64,000 nt of DNA from Macrophomina tecta (GCA_024180945.1 JAKSGN010000038.1:1178001-1242000); one strand, 5' to 3'; positions 11,895 through 22,862 are shown, numbered from the stretch's first letter. Notes: generated by a model not told the origin, from the letters alone. Made by a program: numbers and translations.

Positions 11895-13339
11895 GAGGGG
11901 TTTGGTGGGGGTGTTGATGAGAAGGTTGGATCAGGAATGGGGGGCGAGCAGAAAGGCGTACGCTTTTTTCCGGTCGCTATCGATTAACCGTCGTCGTCGT
12001 CGTAGTCGTCACCGCCGCTATCAAAAAGTGGCGGGTATGGATTGGAGGATTTCTCTGCGTGGGGATGATTGACCGGGGTAGGGTGAAAATAAAAAGGATA
12101 TGAGAAAGAAGAGGTGACGGATGGAGGGGGGTTTTTTTTTTTTGGCTTCTCAGCAGATGGGTTGCTGATTCTGTGTTTTTCTATGATACCTTAAGTCCAC
12201 ATCCCTGTTGTCTTTGTCAAAAAAAAAAAAATTTCTTTTTTTTGGCTAATTCAACTACGATTGTCTCGTTCTTGGTACTTATTTTCTTCTCTACCTTTTG
12301 CCGTCATGATGACCGTAGTGGATGGGCTACTCTTCCCTTCTTGTGGTCATTTCACTCTTTCGTGGTGGGTTTTCGCTGTAAGATGTTGAGAGTGGCGATA
12401 AGAGAGGAGTCGTTAGTTTCTATGGGGGGATTTGTAATTGTTCTCGTTCTTGTGTTGAGTTCTGCTTTCCCGAACTGGGTAGATCTTTTTTTTTTTTTTT
12501 TTTTTGGTGTCTTGTTTAATGTATGCACAATGATCAATGACACGAGACGAGGCCCTTGGGTGCTCTGGGGTTGTTTTTATTCTTCCCTGAATCGGATGTT
12601 GGGCGGGTGCTTTGGTGACTTTGACGAAACAGGAAAATTAATGAGAATTTCAACGAGGAGGAGAAAGAGGAAGAGGTGGGGAGAGAGAAGGAAAGGGGGT
12701 GGAGTATTTCGGATCAGGAAGATTTCAAGAGAATGACGAAGCGGGAGGAGGGAAAGCACGGGCAGAGAACGGAACTGGCAGACGTCGGGGACAGGAAGAG
12801 ATGGATCTGCCACTACATACAGCCGGGGATAGCGGCCCCTCCACATTTGATGCACGTTTATGCGGTTCATTGGAGGGCGGGCCGCGGGCTGTCATTCTCG
12901 TATACCCTTACTTGACGATGACGCAATGAGTGTTGGATATCTTAACGGCGTGGGTGCCTTGATCGGGCAAGGCTTGTAGAGCGTAGCCCGGATATGAAGG
13001 GTGGGCGGTCTTTTTTGTGACGTGGTATTTCAAGTGAGACAAGGGCTAAAGCGTGGTATGTCTGCCGGTGTGAGATCTGCGGAAAAGTGGTTAATTTGGG
13101 TGCGATCTCGCGTTGTCATTGGCGCAGATATTGGGGAAGTGTTCAATGTCAAGGCTGGGGAGGCAAGGTCGAGTCCGGAAAGGATGAAAAGAAAACAATC
13201 GTAATCAAGGGGGCAAGGTAACGCCCACAAGCGCCCAGAAGAACCATCACCAAATATTGCCCTATGATGCAGACAGCACGCTCGTGCAATGCAAGCCACT
13301 CCGCTATTGATTCGGAAAGAAAAGTCTACCAAAAGGGGG
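11895..13339. other. 1.4-kb spacer with homopolymer tracts
   Basis: No supported coding sequence. It holds T runs near 12133-12142 and T20 at 12486-12505, and an A12/T-rich stretch near 12220-12242. The 187-codon open frame at 12173-12736 is low-complexity read-through of T-rich DNA. Confidence 0.55.
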
Positions 13340-13348
13340 TATATAAAG
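13340..13348 (+). promoter_or_regulatory. TATA box of the microprotein gene
   Basis: The sequence TATATAAAG lies 159 bp upstream of the ATG at 13507. The intervening leader is pyrimidine-rich and contains one 10-codon upstream open frame (13380-13412). This is a near-consensus TATA element in a region with no other gene on the plus strand. Confidence 0.6.
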
Positions 13349-13506
13349 CCAAGCCACACATACGCACCCTCGCCCTCCTATGAACAAGTTTGGAAAAAGA
13401 CTCACCCCGTGATTTTCACCATTCGAAAAAGTCCCATCATTTTCATCGACGTGATCGCTCATCATTCATTCTTCAAGAGAAAGAGTTCCCTGTAGCGTGG
13501 CTGGCC

Positions 13507-13682
13507 ATGACCACCGCTATTTTCGTGTCCATCCCAGATAAAGTATGTTCCCCTGTCCAGGCTCCTTCCCCTCACCAAAAATCCTCTAGGCGACCAAGAA
13601 TCCAGTAATCGCTCCTTATCCGGATTCTCGACATCATATCATCCCCACAACTCAGGTCGTCTCGCCTTTGGCAGTGCAGTGA
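13507..13682 (+). CDS. Two-exon microprotein, 42 aa
   Basis: A small gene that single-ORF searches miss. Exon 1, 13507-13542, encodes MTTAIFVSIPDK and stops at a strong donor GTATGT. A 47-nt intron with CTCAC as a possible branch site ends at CTCTAG. Exon 2, 13590-13682, joins in phase 0 and encodes 30 residues beginning ATKNPVIAPYPDSRHH and ending VVSPLAVQ, then TGA. There is no signal peptide, membrane segment or cysteine. The peptide has balanced composition rather than low complexity, which favours a real product. Support is the TATA box, the donor/acceptor pair with phase match, and the absence of any competing gene. It converges on the dynein light intermediate chain gene (131 bp between stops). 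I do not recognise a family; function unknown. Confidence 0.5.
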
Positions 13683-13813
13683 TTGTAGCATAGACAACTG
13701 GAGTCAAGCTCGGCCGTCCGAAGCCCGAGGGACCGTAAGGACAGTGGTCAGGTAGGGAGATTAAGCTCATGCAATCCGATAGTGACGGGTATGTACCGAG
13801 GCAAGTTTTAGAC

Positions 13814-15596
13814 TCAGGAGCGCGGGCTACTTGTCTTCTTCATCAAGCCAGCGAAGAAGCTGGCCAGTCGCTCGTTCTCGGTCTTGCCATCATCGACAGG
13901 GCTATGAACCCCACTGTCGCCGCCGTTCTCTTCGCGGCTCGCTTCCCGATCCTGTGATAGAATCATGATCAGTAAATGTGAATTTGCGAAAGATTCAGAG
14001 CTTCCGTTTACCTTCAAACGTTTCAACATATCGTCAGCATCCACTTGGATGCCGCCCATGTTGAATTGCACTGGTCCAATGTGCTCTTCCACAACACCAC
14101 TGCCCGCATTGTTGGTCCCTGACACGGAAGAATCTCCTGTGCCATGAGTGATGAACGCGCCGGCTTTCTTTTCTTTGTTTAGTGCAGCCTTCGCCTTCTC
14201 GTCCTCCGCACGCAGTTTGTCCAGTACTTCAAGCTGACTTCCCAAGAATGCCTGGTTGTCCTGGCTGTCAATCTCAATCCCATTATTGCCATTGATAGTG
14301 TTGACCGGCAGGCCTTGCGCAAGAAGAGAATCGCGAGTCGGGTCGCGAATGGTCTCTTCGTAAATAGAAACAGCTGGCGACTCTTCCTCAGGTTCTTGGT
14401 GTGCACCGTTCTGGATGACCTCTTCACCGTTCGCTTCGCCGTTCAGGGACGGTCTTCGGGGTTGTGGCGTCTGAATATCCACAGACCAAGCCTGGCTGAC
14501 GCCTTCGGCATCGAAACCATCACGCAGAACGCGAATCTTTCCCCAGGAATCCCAGTTGGGCGGGACGAGCACACGGTCGCGGTCAATGACGTTATGCTTG
14601 AGCTGGTTCTTCTGGAGCATGGACTTTATGCCGAGGCTGGAGTGCACGAGCGTTTGTAGTGATCCGGGCGCCGCGGGCATCGTGTAAATGAGCGATGCAC
14701 CGTGCTTGAGCAAAATGGTGCGCATGTACTGCAGCACGAAATCAAATTCCTCCTCTTTCCATCCACGCTCTCTTTCCAGCGCCTCGATCTTGTCCGCATT
14801 CTGGCACACTACGCAAAGTGGTATGCCGAGTGGTTCGTCCCACTCGCCGGGCCCAATGGGTATCGAGACGTCGCCGTCAGCGCCGGTGCCGGGGGTACCG
14901 TCGAGGTTGTTCTTCCGCCCCCGCTCCTGCCACGACATGATGTTCTCCTCCATTACGTCTTTGCAGTCGTCGTCCAAGGATACCATGAGGGAACGCAGGA
15001 CGCGAATCCATTCGCGTAATTGCCGGACCCAGAGCCAAGGTTGTGACCAGTCCAGCAAAATGACTATCAGCATATTCGGGAGAGTGCGGGGTGTGAGGAG
15101 CGGTTTGAGCAGCGGCGTGAACGAGGGCGACGGGTCGGTCAGGAGGTAGAGGGACAAGCGGGCAAGGATGTCTGGTTGAAATTAGCACCTCAGCCGCAGG
15201 AGAGGGACGCACCCCCAGCATACCGTCTTGATCTGCGTCCAGCACGTCTTGATACGTGTAGCCGAGCGCGAATTGGTTAGCGATGGGCGGTCTGCGACCA
15301 CGGTCCGGAGGCCGCCTCCTGCCGTTGTCATCCATCGTGAGCGATTCTAGAAATTCCTTTTGGGTGTCAGGTGTGCCTCCTGGAGACGCCAAAAATTGCT
15401 GTTAGACTTTGCTCAATGATACTGCGGGCGGGCTTCACCGACCGAGAACCAGCAAGCTCTTTTCCGGTAACCGCTTGCCGCTTGACACGCCGTCCAACAT
15501 GGAAGACCAGATGTTCTTGTTCTCATCTTGGCTGCGGGGGCGGCCGGGCGAGCTGCTGCGATTGCTGTAGGAGGATATGCGGTGTGATGCGGCCAT
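13814..15596 (-). CDS. Dynein light intermediate chain, 4 exons, 535 aa
   Basis: Cargo-adaptor subunit of cytoplasmic dynein 1, acting in retrograde transport along microtubules. Minus-strand exons: 15596-15443, 15379-15224, 15171-14012, 13951-13814. The start ATG has a good context (CGCCATGGCC) and gives MAASHRISSY. IWSSMLDGVSSGKRLPEK followed by LLVLGGTPDTQKEF is the characteristic opening of fungal LICs; the GGTPDTQK segment sits at the P-loop position but lacks a canonical Walker A. Further recognisable blocks are LLDWSQPWLWVRQLREWI, a lone VCQNADKIE (degenerate NKxD-type guanine site) and LVPPNWDSWGKIR. The C-terminal third is Ser/Asn/Glu-rich and probably disordered, with the helix ERLASFFAGLMKK near the end, the kind of C-terminal helix that binds adaptors in animals. 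Fungal LICs are about this length. Confidence 0.94.
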
Positions 15597-16080
15597 GGCG
15601 GGCGTTGAGAACGCGTTGGGCGGGCGCCGAAAGGGGCTGGCTGGTGCTCAATGGAGGATCAGGGTCGACGCAGGCAAAGCGCAGGGTCTAGGTGGACATG
15701 ACGGGGGCGCGATGGATCGAGAGGTGGGCGGGGTGTGGGAGTTGGCGGAGAGGTGTTTGGCTCATCTCCTGTCGCGCTGGCGGCGTTTCTGGGGAGGACG
15801 CGCTGTTCAAACACATGCCTGAGGCCAGCGCTTGGCGCCTCCAGGGCGCGCACCGCCGCCGATCGTGCTGCCCGGCCTGAGCTCCCGCGCAGGACCCAGC
15901 TGCATGATGCGCGAGGCGACAACTGCGCATCCTGGTCACCGAAGACGCTCAGAATAGCGATCAGCACGTGGAGGCGCGTCTTGACGCTGGTCTGCTGTGC
16001 CTCGCGTTGGCCGCATTCCAGCAGCTTCTGCTGCCCGTGACGCCAGACTGATGAGCCCCCCGCGCGCTGCCCCAGCTAAG
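15597..16080. other. Dynein LIC promoter, up to the transposon
   Basis: No gene is seen. This is the left part of what was a divergent promoter region before the Tc1/mariner insertion. Confidence 0.6.
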
Positions 16081-16082
16081 TA

Positions 16083-16112
16083 CCGCACCCGTGCAAAAGT
16101 CAGGGCGCACGG
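16083..16112 (+). repeat. Left terminal inverted repeat of the Tc1/mariner element
   Basis: 30 bp, identical to the reverse complement of 17363-17392. Confidence 0.95.
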
Positions 16113-16170
16113 ACGTGCACGAGTCAAAACAACAACGTACCCTCTTCATCCCTTGCCTCATTACACCACC

Positions 16171-17258
16171 ATGCAGCGCATCTTTGGACGCGAAATTTCA
16201 GGCAATGCTAGGCAAAGGCATCAGCTTTCACATGATCAACGAGTTTCGGTTATTACACAATCGCAAGATGGTAAATCTGGGCGTCAAATTGCCCGTGAGA
16301 CTCGCTTCTCAGAACACGCAATTAGGAGCTGCATCAACCACTACAATACGACTGGCCAGATTGATCTAACACCTCGTACTGGCCGTCCCCCCAAAGTCAG
16401 CCTTCGCACGGAGCGCCAGATTATTCGTTTTGTTAACCGGTTCCCAAAACTTAAGCACAGCCAGGTGATTAAGCAACTCCAGTTATCTATCCATAAAGAT
16501 ACGCTCAGGCGTATTCTACGCAAGAACCATATTACCAAATGGCGTGCAAAGAATCGGCCTTGGATCTCTCAAGCGAATGCCCGCATTCGGTACCAATATG
16601 CAAAGAAATACCGGTATAAGAGCTGGAGATGGTGGATGAGGGTTACGTTCGGTGATGAGTGCTCAGTTGAGCAGGGCTCTGGCCACGCACCAAGCTGGGT
16701 TTTCCGTACGCCTGGCCAGCAAAAGTGGGACCAAAGCCGGCTTAATACACGGCCACTTGGCAAGAAGGCAAGATGTATGGTATGGGGTGGCTTTTCAGGC
16801 CAGCTAGGGGTGTCTGATTTACACGTTATGGAGCGTGATTTGGACTCTCCTAGGCAAGGCTATACTGCCAAATCCTATATCAAAGTACTGGAGGAACAGG
16901 TGCCAAGAAACTACGACTATGGTATGTACTGGTTACAAGATGGTGCTGGTATTCATCGGGCGAACCGGGTGAAGAAATGGCTGCGTGATCACCAAATTAG
17001 GTGCATTACTCACCCCCATATTCGCCTGATCTGAACCTCCAGGAATACCTTTGGTGGCCACTAAAGATGAAGCTTCAAGAGATTGCGCCATTTATTGAGC
17101 TTGAGAAGAATCCTGAGCGCGTGGAGGCATTACTAGCTGAGTGGTTACCTAGGGCATACGCATTGGTGGAAAAACCAAGCCTTAAAGCGCTTTGTAAAAG
17201 TATGCCACAACGGCTTGTAGATGTTATTCAAGCTGGTGGCTATCAAACTCGCTGGTAG
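16171..17258 (+). pseudogene. Tc1/mariner transposase (DD34E), single frameshift
   Basis: Cut-and-paste transposase. The start ATG at 16171 (MQRIFGREIS) opens a frame to 17034. Residues about 15-110 form two helix-turn-helix modules (RQIARETRFSEHAIRSCINHY, then RTGRPPKVS linker and a second HTH). The catalytic triad is visible: Asp in TFGDECSVE, Asp in WLQDGAG, and Glu in SPDLNLQE. The third acidic residue lies in a different frame (17001-17258), so one base has been lost near 17005-17012, just before the YSPDLN block. Allowing for that base, 34 residues separate the second Asp from Glu, giving DD34E, the Tc1 signature. The stop at 17032-17034 would remove the catalytic Glu, so this copy should not make active enzyme. 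Confidence 0.92.
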
Positions 17259-17362
17259 CCTAGCTTTATAAAGAATCAACTCTTACTGCATTTGAGCAAC
17301 TCCTTGTTGAATAATACGACTCCAAAGTATTGGTGTTGGTGGCAGGATAATTAGCGCCTTGG

Positions 17363-17392
17363 CCGTGCGCCCTGACTTTTGCACGGGTGCGG
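17363..17392 (-). repeat. Right terminal inverted repeat of the Tc1/mariner element
   Basis: 30 bp, perfect inverted copy of the left end; the TA target duplication follows directly. Confidence 0.95.
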
Positions 17393-17508
17393 TAGTCGGC
17401 GCCTCCGTCATCCTTCCTCAACTCCGCTGCCCGTTCCCTACCGACGCAATCTCGCATACCTCACCTCCTCCCCAACCTTCGGCCCCCCCGCCACCCTCGA
17501 TTCCACAC

Positions 17509-18559
17509 ATGAGCCACGATCAGAACTACAACACCATGGCTGCGAACACCAAGTACCAGCCCGCTCCGCAGCGCGACTCGTTCGAGGACGAGCAGGCCGC
17601 TGGCTTCAGCCAGGCGCCACCCGCCTACGAGGCTGAGGCTGCCACCAACGCCGCTCTGCTCTCTGGCGTCGCGCGTGGAGAGTATGACAACGTGCCGGAT
17701 GACTTCAAGGTAGGACGGGCTTGACTGGCTGTGCGCAAGCATTTGGCTGATAAGGCGCAGTTCGGAGGCGTTGTAGCTGAGGCGACGCTGGACATCCGCA
17801 TGCAATTCATTCGCAAGGTTTACGCCATCCTGTAAGTTCCCAACTACTTCGAGCTATGCGCGGACATATCCCTACAAGCGTGCGAGCATTACGATGCGAA
17901 GCAGTCCTTGCACAGAACCCGCGCAATCTGTCGCAGTAATATGGATATTAACGGCGTCGAACAGCACTGTCCAGCTTCTTGCTACAACCGTCCTGAGTTC
18001 CATCTCCTTCTTCAGCGATGGATATAGGAACTGGATCCGGGGCAACCAGTGGATGATGTGGATTTCCCTCTTCGGCGCCATCGGTTTCATGCTTCTTACT
18101 TTCTGGAAGCGCAAGTCCTACCCAACCAACCTGTTATTCCTCTCTGGCTTCACAATTCTCGAGGCCTACTCTATTTCCGTCATCACCTCCTACTACAGCG
18201 CCACTATCGTCCTCGAAGCTCTTGTGTTCACCCTGGCCATCTTTGTGGCTCTGTCGCTCTTTGCCTGCCAGACCAAGTACGACTTCACATCCTGGATACC
18301 CTACCTTTTCGGCGCCATCTGGATTTTGATCATCTTTGGCTTCATGTCGGCCTTCTTCCCGTACAACAGCAAAGTCGAACTCGGATACGGTATAGTTGCG
18401 GCCCTCATCTTCAGCGGGTACATCCTCGTCGATACTCAGCTGATCATGCGCCACTACCACGTCGAGGAGGAGATTGCCGCTGCTATGTCTCTGTACCTGG
18501 ACATCATCAACCTGTTCTTGGCCATTCTCCGTATCCTGAACAGCCAGAACAACAACTAA
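17509..18559 (+). CDS. BXI1: Bax inhibitor-1 family (TMBIM) membrane protein, 3 exons, 288 aa
   Basis: ER/vacuolar membrane protein of the TMBIM family, tied in yeast to the unfolded protein response and calcium handling. Exons: 17509-17709, 17761-17831, 17965-18559. The N-terminal ~65 residues are hydrophilic (PAPQRDSFEDEQ). FKFGGVVAEATLDIRMQFIRKVYAIL is the family's conserved entry into the membrane region, after which six to seven hydrophobic helices follow. The C-terminal signature includes GYILVDTQLIMRHYHVEEEI followed by LDIINLFLAILRIL, with the paired acidic residues that act as a pH sensor in bacterial homologues (Asp of VDTQ, Asp of LDIINLF). A second in-frame Met (codon 10) could also start. 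A transposon now sits immediately upstream, and the 3' end converges on SND2. Confidence 0.95.
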
Positions 18560-18777
18560 AGCTAGCACCGGTGGCACCATCCCAATAAGACCTTCTACAG
18601 GAAGACAACCAGGGGATTTTCTTACTTACTCTATACATGAATTATGGGATATTGGCGTTTTCGGGACTAGCAAGTGGAGAGTCGCCGGGTTATTCAAGTT
18701 TTTTTTTTTCCCCCACTTTTCGACAGGTTGAGTTTACATTATATGCAAGTAGTCTATTTTGCGCCCGTAACACGTCT

Positions 18778-19562
18778 TTACCTGTACTGCACTTTCTGAC
18801 CACCGCGCTTCTCCAGCTTCTGCTGTCTCTTGCTACCAGACGACATTCCCTGGGCAGGTTCCGCACTGGTCGCACCCGTCAAACCTGCCATGCTCTGTCT
18901 CGCACCGACAAAAGTTGTGTAGGCAAGGTACGCGGAGTAGAGGGGAACAATAGCCTAAATAGCATGAGACTTTTGCTGCTTTCCAGTTTTCCAGACGTGA
19001 GATACTCACCCAGAGCCACCATGCGCCATCGCCGACCGCGGCAACCATAATCACGCAGCCATATGTCCAGTACAGTACGTCCCACATCCACTCCGTGAGG
19101 CCGTGAGCTTCCAGGTCTTCGCCAGCGCGGCGGAGCTGACCCGTCTCCTTATCATAGGTAGGACGCGCGATGCGCTCAAACCAGAATTGAATGATCCATG
19201 AGGGCGCGGAGCACAGTATGTAAACGATGATTGATCGGCGGGACCACGTTTTCGAGAACAGGAGCTTCGACAGCAGGAAGAAGGCGTGTATGCCGAGGGA
19301 GGTTAGGAGCGTGCGGTTCAGCTGCTCCTTGTTGCGCGCGGCTAGCTGCTTTTGCGATTTCTGGGTGATGGTTAGTGGTGAACGGGTGACGTGGAAGCTT
19401 GCAGAAGTGGGTCGAAGGGCGAGGCTTCAAGTCGCCATTGGGGGCTCAGAGTATGTCTGGACGGTTGTAGACAGAATAGGGCGTTTGGCCAGATCGAAAT
19501 AGAGACAGGTGTAAGAATCTAGTGGAAAGTCACAGCATGCAGGGGCAGCATACCTGAGCCAT
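18778..19562 (-). CDS. SND2: Snd2/TMEM208-like ER membrane protein (DUF788), 3 exons, 178 aa
   Basis: ER membrane component of the SRP-independent (SND) protein targeting route. Minus-strand exons: 19562-19554 (only 9 nt, Met-Ala-Gln), 19360-19010 and 18954-18778, all phase 0. After a basic N terminus (KSQKQLAARNKEQLNRT) come hydrophobic helices (LLTSLGIHAFFLLSKLLF; SIIVYILCSAPSWIIQFW), then the conserved cytosolic loop with RPTYDKETGQLRRAGEDL and GLTEWMWDVLYWTYG, another helix pair, and the basic tail KRQQKLEKRGGQKVQYR, which is very typical of fungal members. The first intron is long (193 nt), which hides the tiny first exon from simple ORF calls. It is transcribed divergently from CDC27. 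Confidence 0.92.
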
Positions 19563-20254
19563 GGTGGGAGAGGCGGTGATGTGGCTCTCCAGCTACAAGG
19601 CAATATGGAGTTCGGTTGTTGTGGATAGGTTGATGCGCAGCCGGCGCGTGCGTGCAGATAGCTTCGCCTGCAGGGTTTGGCGCTTCGGTGGGCAAGACAG
19701 CGATTAACTGCGTGAGATGTGCGATTTCTTGGGCTGGGGTGACGTTTGGGCGTACTGTCTCTGGGGCAGCTGAGCGCTTGCCGGAAGCGCTAAGAGATCG
19801 CCGGGAGCCTGCCCGCCAACCGCCTGGGCCCTTGCACAACAACAGAGAGCGAGCCTCTGTCCCGTCCAGACTAGCCATCACAATCGCGCCTCGGCCACCC
19901 ATTTCTCGCTTCACGCCACGCTGCCCTGCCTGTCGCGCAACCCGCCATCTTCTTGCACCTCCCCAGCCTTCATGGCCGCACGTTGACAGCACCGCTTCCG
20001 ACCGCCGCGCCGCGTGCATCTCCGCCGAGCCTGCGTCGCTCCGCTTTGTCGTGGCTGACGGCCTGTACACAAACACCCCGGCTCTGGTCTTGCGACAGCT
20101 CAGGCCTGCATTCATGGCGTAACCACGCCGCAACTTCTCGACCGTTCTCGCGCCCGTCTTCGAAGGCTCTCGAGAGCTTTCCACCATCCTCCCTCTCATC
20201 CCCGCGACCTCCTCCGTCTCCGTCGTCGAAGTCCTCGACGCACCCTCCGCCGCA
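19563..20254. other. Divergent promoter of SND2 and CDC27
   Basis: 692 bp of GC-rich DNA with no supported gene. Long open frames on both strands overlap each other and have arginine/proline-rich compositional bias. Confidence 0.6.
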
Positions 20255-22862
20255 ATGTCTCCAACACCGAACCCCTACGTCGCACCCCAGCTACGACAGC
20301 TTATTTACTACCACCTTGACAATGACCTTGTGCAAAACGCATTATTCCTCGCCAGCCGGCTGCACGGACAGGAACCGCGCAGCGCCGACGCCGCACACCT
20401 GCTTGCTCTCTGCCACCTCCGCCTTGGCCGCTTGAAAGCTGCATATGACTACAGTCGCGAAAAGGGCTTGCGAGGACAGCATTTGGGATGCGCATATGTG
20501 TTTGCGCAAGCTTGCCTGGGTCTTGAGCGCTACCCCGAGGGCATAGCTGCGCTGGACCGCGCACGAGGGTTCTGGGGCGGCCGCAGTCACTGGAGTAAGT
20601 GTATTCTCAGACACGATCCTGCGCGGTCGCGAGGAAGGAATCTCTTCTAACGCAATTCCGTCCCGTTAGACAAACATTCAGAAAACTCGAGACGCCACTT
20701 CCCCGACGCCGCCGCCGTGAACTGCCTTTTGGGAAAGCTGTGGCGCGCTCACGGCGATGCCAATAAGGCAATTGCGTGTTATGCGGAGTCGCTGAAGCTC
20801 AATCCCTTCATGTGGGATGCGTTTCTTGATCTTTGCGACAGCGGTAGGCATCCCCAGTCTTTCCAGGGTATGCAGGCATTAACGCTAAGCAGGCGCCGTT
20901 GTTCGTCCGTCTAACGTCTTTAAAATGACGCCTGAGATGTCAGCACTTCTATCAGCATCTAGTGCTTTGCCTGACTCTCCGCCGGCAAATGCTGCGAATG
21001 CGTCAAGTGGAGTCTTCACTCCTGATCCGTTCAACTCTGGCCGCGCCGAGAATGGCCAGAAGACTGGAGGTGGTTTGTTCTCCAGGTTCAATGCATTTTC
21101 GTCTAATGCCAATGGATTGTCCGGATCTGACGCAGAAACCCCGGTTGGCAATGGCGGAGGAGCTTACGACGAGGACGTTATGATGGGCGACGCAGGCGGA
21201 GTGCCGATGAGTCGAGCGCCAAGCGCAGAACCACCGCACGCACCGGCAAGGAAGCCTCGGCAGGTGCCTTCGACGGACTCCGGAATAGATGTACCGCGAA
21301 TGAAGTCAATAACTACACGGAGCCGGGGCAGATCCGGGACTGATTCTAGCGACCACGCTGACCCAGTCAAGCCCTCCACCGCGGGTGCTCAAAAGCGAAC
21401 AGTATCCGGAAACATGGCGCATGCCAGCACAGCTGCTAGCGATTCTGCCGCTCAGCCAAGAAGAAGCCATCGACTGATGCAATCGGTACAGGATCACATA
21501 CGACCGTCTGCAAGCAGGACAATGGCTTCTGTAAGGAACGCGGCGACTCAGGACAGGGAGAAGAGAGAGTTGAGGAGAGCCAAGCTACCAACAGCGGCAA
21601 GAAGCAGTAGAGCCGGAACTTCAGCCGTGGGCAGAGTGATAAGCGGCAATAGAAAGCCAATTGAGGTCACCGACCGAGATCTAAAAGAGAGCCGCTCGCA
21701 GCCCACCCTGGGAGGAAATACCACGACAACCGCGCCACAGAAGCAACAACAATCGGCTGCCGCGCAAGAACTTGCAAAGGAGAAAGAAGGCTTGCAATGG
21801 CTTCTGGATCTCTTCAGCAAACTGGGAAGCGGATACTATCTCCTAAGTCGTTACTCGTCACAGTCTGCTTGGGATGAGTTCAATTCGCTTCCAGTGGCGC
21901 AGCGAGAGACGCCTTGGGTGCTTGCTCAGATGGGGCGGGCAAAGTATGAACAGGCGAAATATAACGAAGCAGCGGAGGTGTTTGAGAAGGTCAAGCGGAT
22001 TGCTCCCTCACGCATGGAAGATATGGAAGTGTACTCGACTGTACTCTGGCATACGAAGAGCGAAACTGACCTTGCTTACCTCGCGCACGAGCTCATTGAA
22101 GCAGATCGGCTTTCACCACAGGCCTGGTGCGCTATCGGCAACTCCTTCTCCCTTCAACGTGAGCACGATCAAGCAGTAAAATGCTTCCGACGTGCTACTC
22201 AACTGGATCCGAAGTTTGCCTATGCCTTTACTCTACAAGGGCATGAGCACGTTGCAAACGAAGAGTTTGACAAGGCGTTGTTTGCTTATCGCAGTGCTAT
22301 AGCAGCGGATAGCCGGCACTACAATGGCTGGTACGGTCTCGGTCGGGTTTACGAGAAGATGGGCAAGTTCGAGATCGCTGAAAAGCATTACAAGAACGCA
22401 CACCACATCAACCCGCGGAACCCGGTGTTGCTTGTTTGTATTGGTGTGGTACTTGAGAGGATGCGAAAGCCACAAGCTGCTCTTCTACAATACAACGAGG
22501 CTTGCCGACTTGATAAAGACAGCGCATTGGCAAGGTTCAAGAAGGCCAGGGTCCTGATGAACCTCCGAAAGACAAGGCAGGCGCTTGAAGAGCTTGAGGT
22601 TTTGAAGGATTTGGCACCTGACGAGGCCAACGTGCATTTCATGCTGGGCAAGCTGTACAAGATGATGCGGGATAAGACGAGCGCAATTAGGCACTTCACC
22701 ATTGCGCTCAATCTGGACCCGAAGGTACGTTTGAAAGCTATGCCGGTTCAATCATCGGTCATGCTAACCCGGATTTAGGCCGCACAGTATATCAAGGAGG
22801 CTATGGAGTCGCTGGAGGATGACGAAGATGATGAGTATGATGATGACGACGATGGCTCTTGA
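20255..22862 (+). CDS. CDC27: Anaphase-promoting complex subunit Cdc27/APC3 (TPR protein), 4 exons, 809 aa
   Basis: TPR scaffold of the APC/C ubiquitin ligase, which binds the IR tails of Cdc20/Cdh1 and Apc10. Exons: 20255-20594, 20670-20843, 20893-22724, 22779-22862. The N-terminal APC3 TPR block occupies about residues 1-190 (LRQLIYYHLDNDLVQNALFLASRL; AVNCLLGKLWRAHGDANKAI), ending with VFKMTPEM, a conserved Cdc27 junction. A long disordered region (about 190-480) rich in Ser/Thr/Pro carries many S/T-P sites, the usual CDK phosphorylation zone. The C-terminal superhelix of TPRs runs about 490-780 (WVLAQMGRAKYEQAKYNEAAEVF; AWCAIGNSFSLQREHDQAVKCF; NGWYGLGRVYEKMGKFEIAEKH). The tail is acidic (DDDDDGS). 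Length is normal for ascomycete Cdc27. Confidence 0.96.

Larger units (their letters stand above)
16081..17394 (+). mobile_element. Tc1/mariner-family DNA transposon, 1310 bp plus TA duplication
   Basis: The element itself is 16083-17392, bounded by perfect 30-bp terminal inverted repeats (16083-16112 and 17363-17392, beginning CCGCACCCGTGCAAAAG) and flanked by the TA dinucleotide at 16081-16082 and 17393-17394, the expected target-site duplication of Tc1/mariner elements. It carries one transposase frame with a single frameshift. The identical repeats and lack of multiple stops point to a fairly recent insertion. The right end is only 116 bp upstream of the BXI1 start codon. Confidence 0.95.

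Noticed and set aside
12173..12736. 187-codon open frame after the Rho GEF
   Set aside because: Begins in T-rich DNA, encodes Phe/Lys runs and has no motif; composition only.
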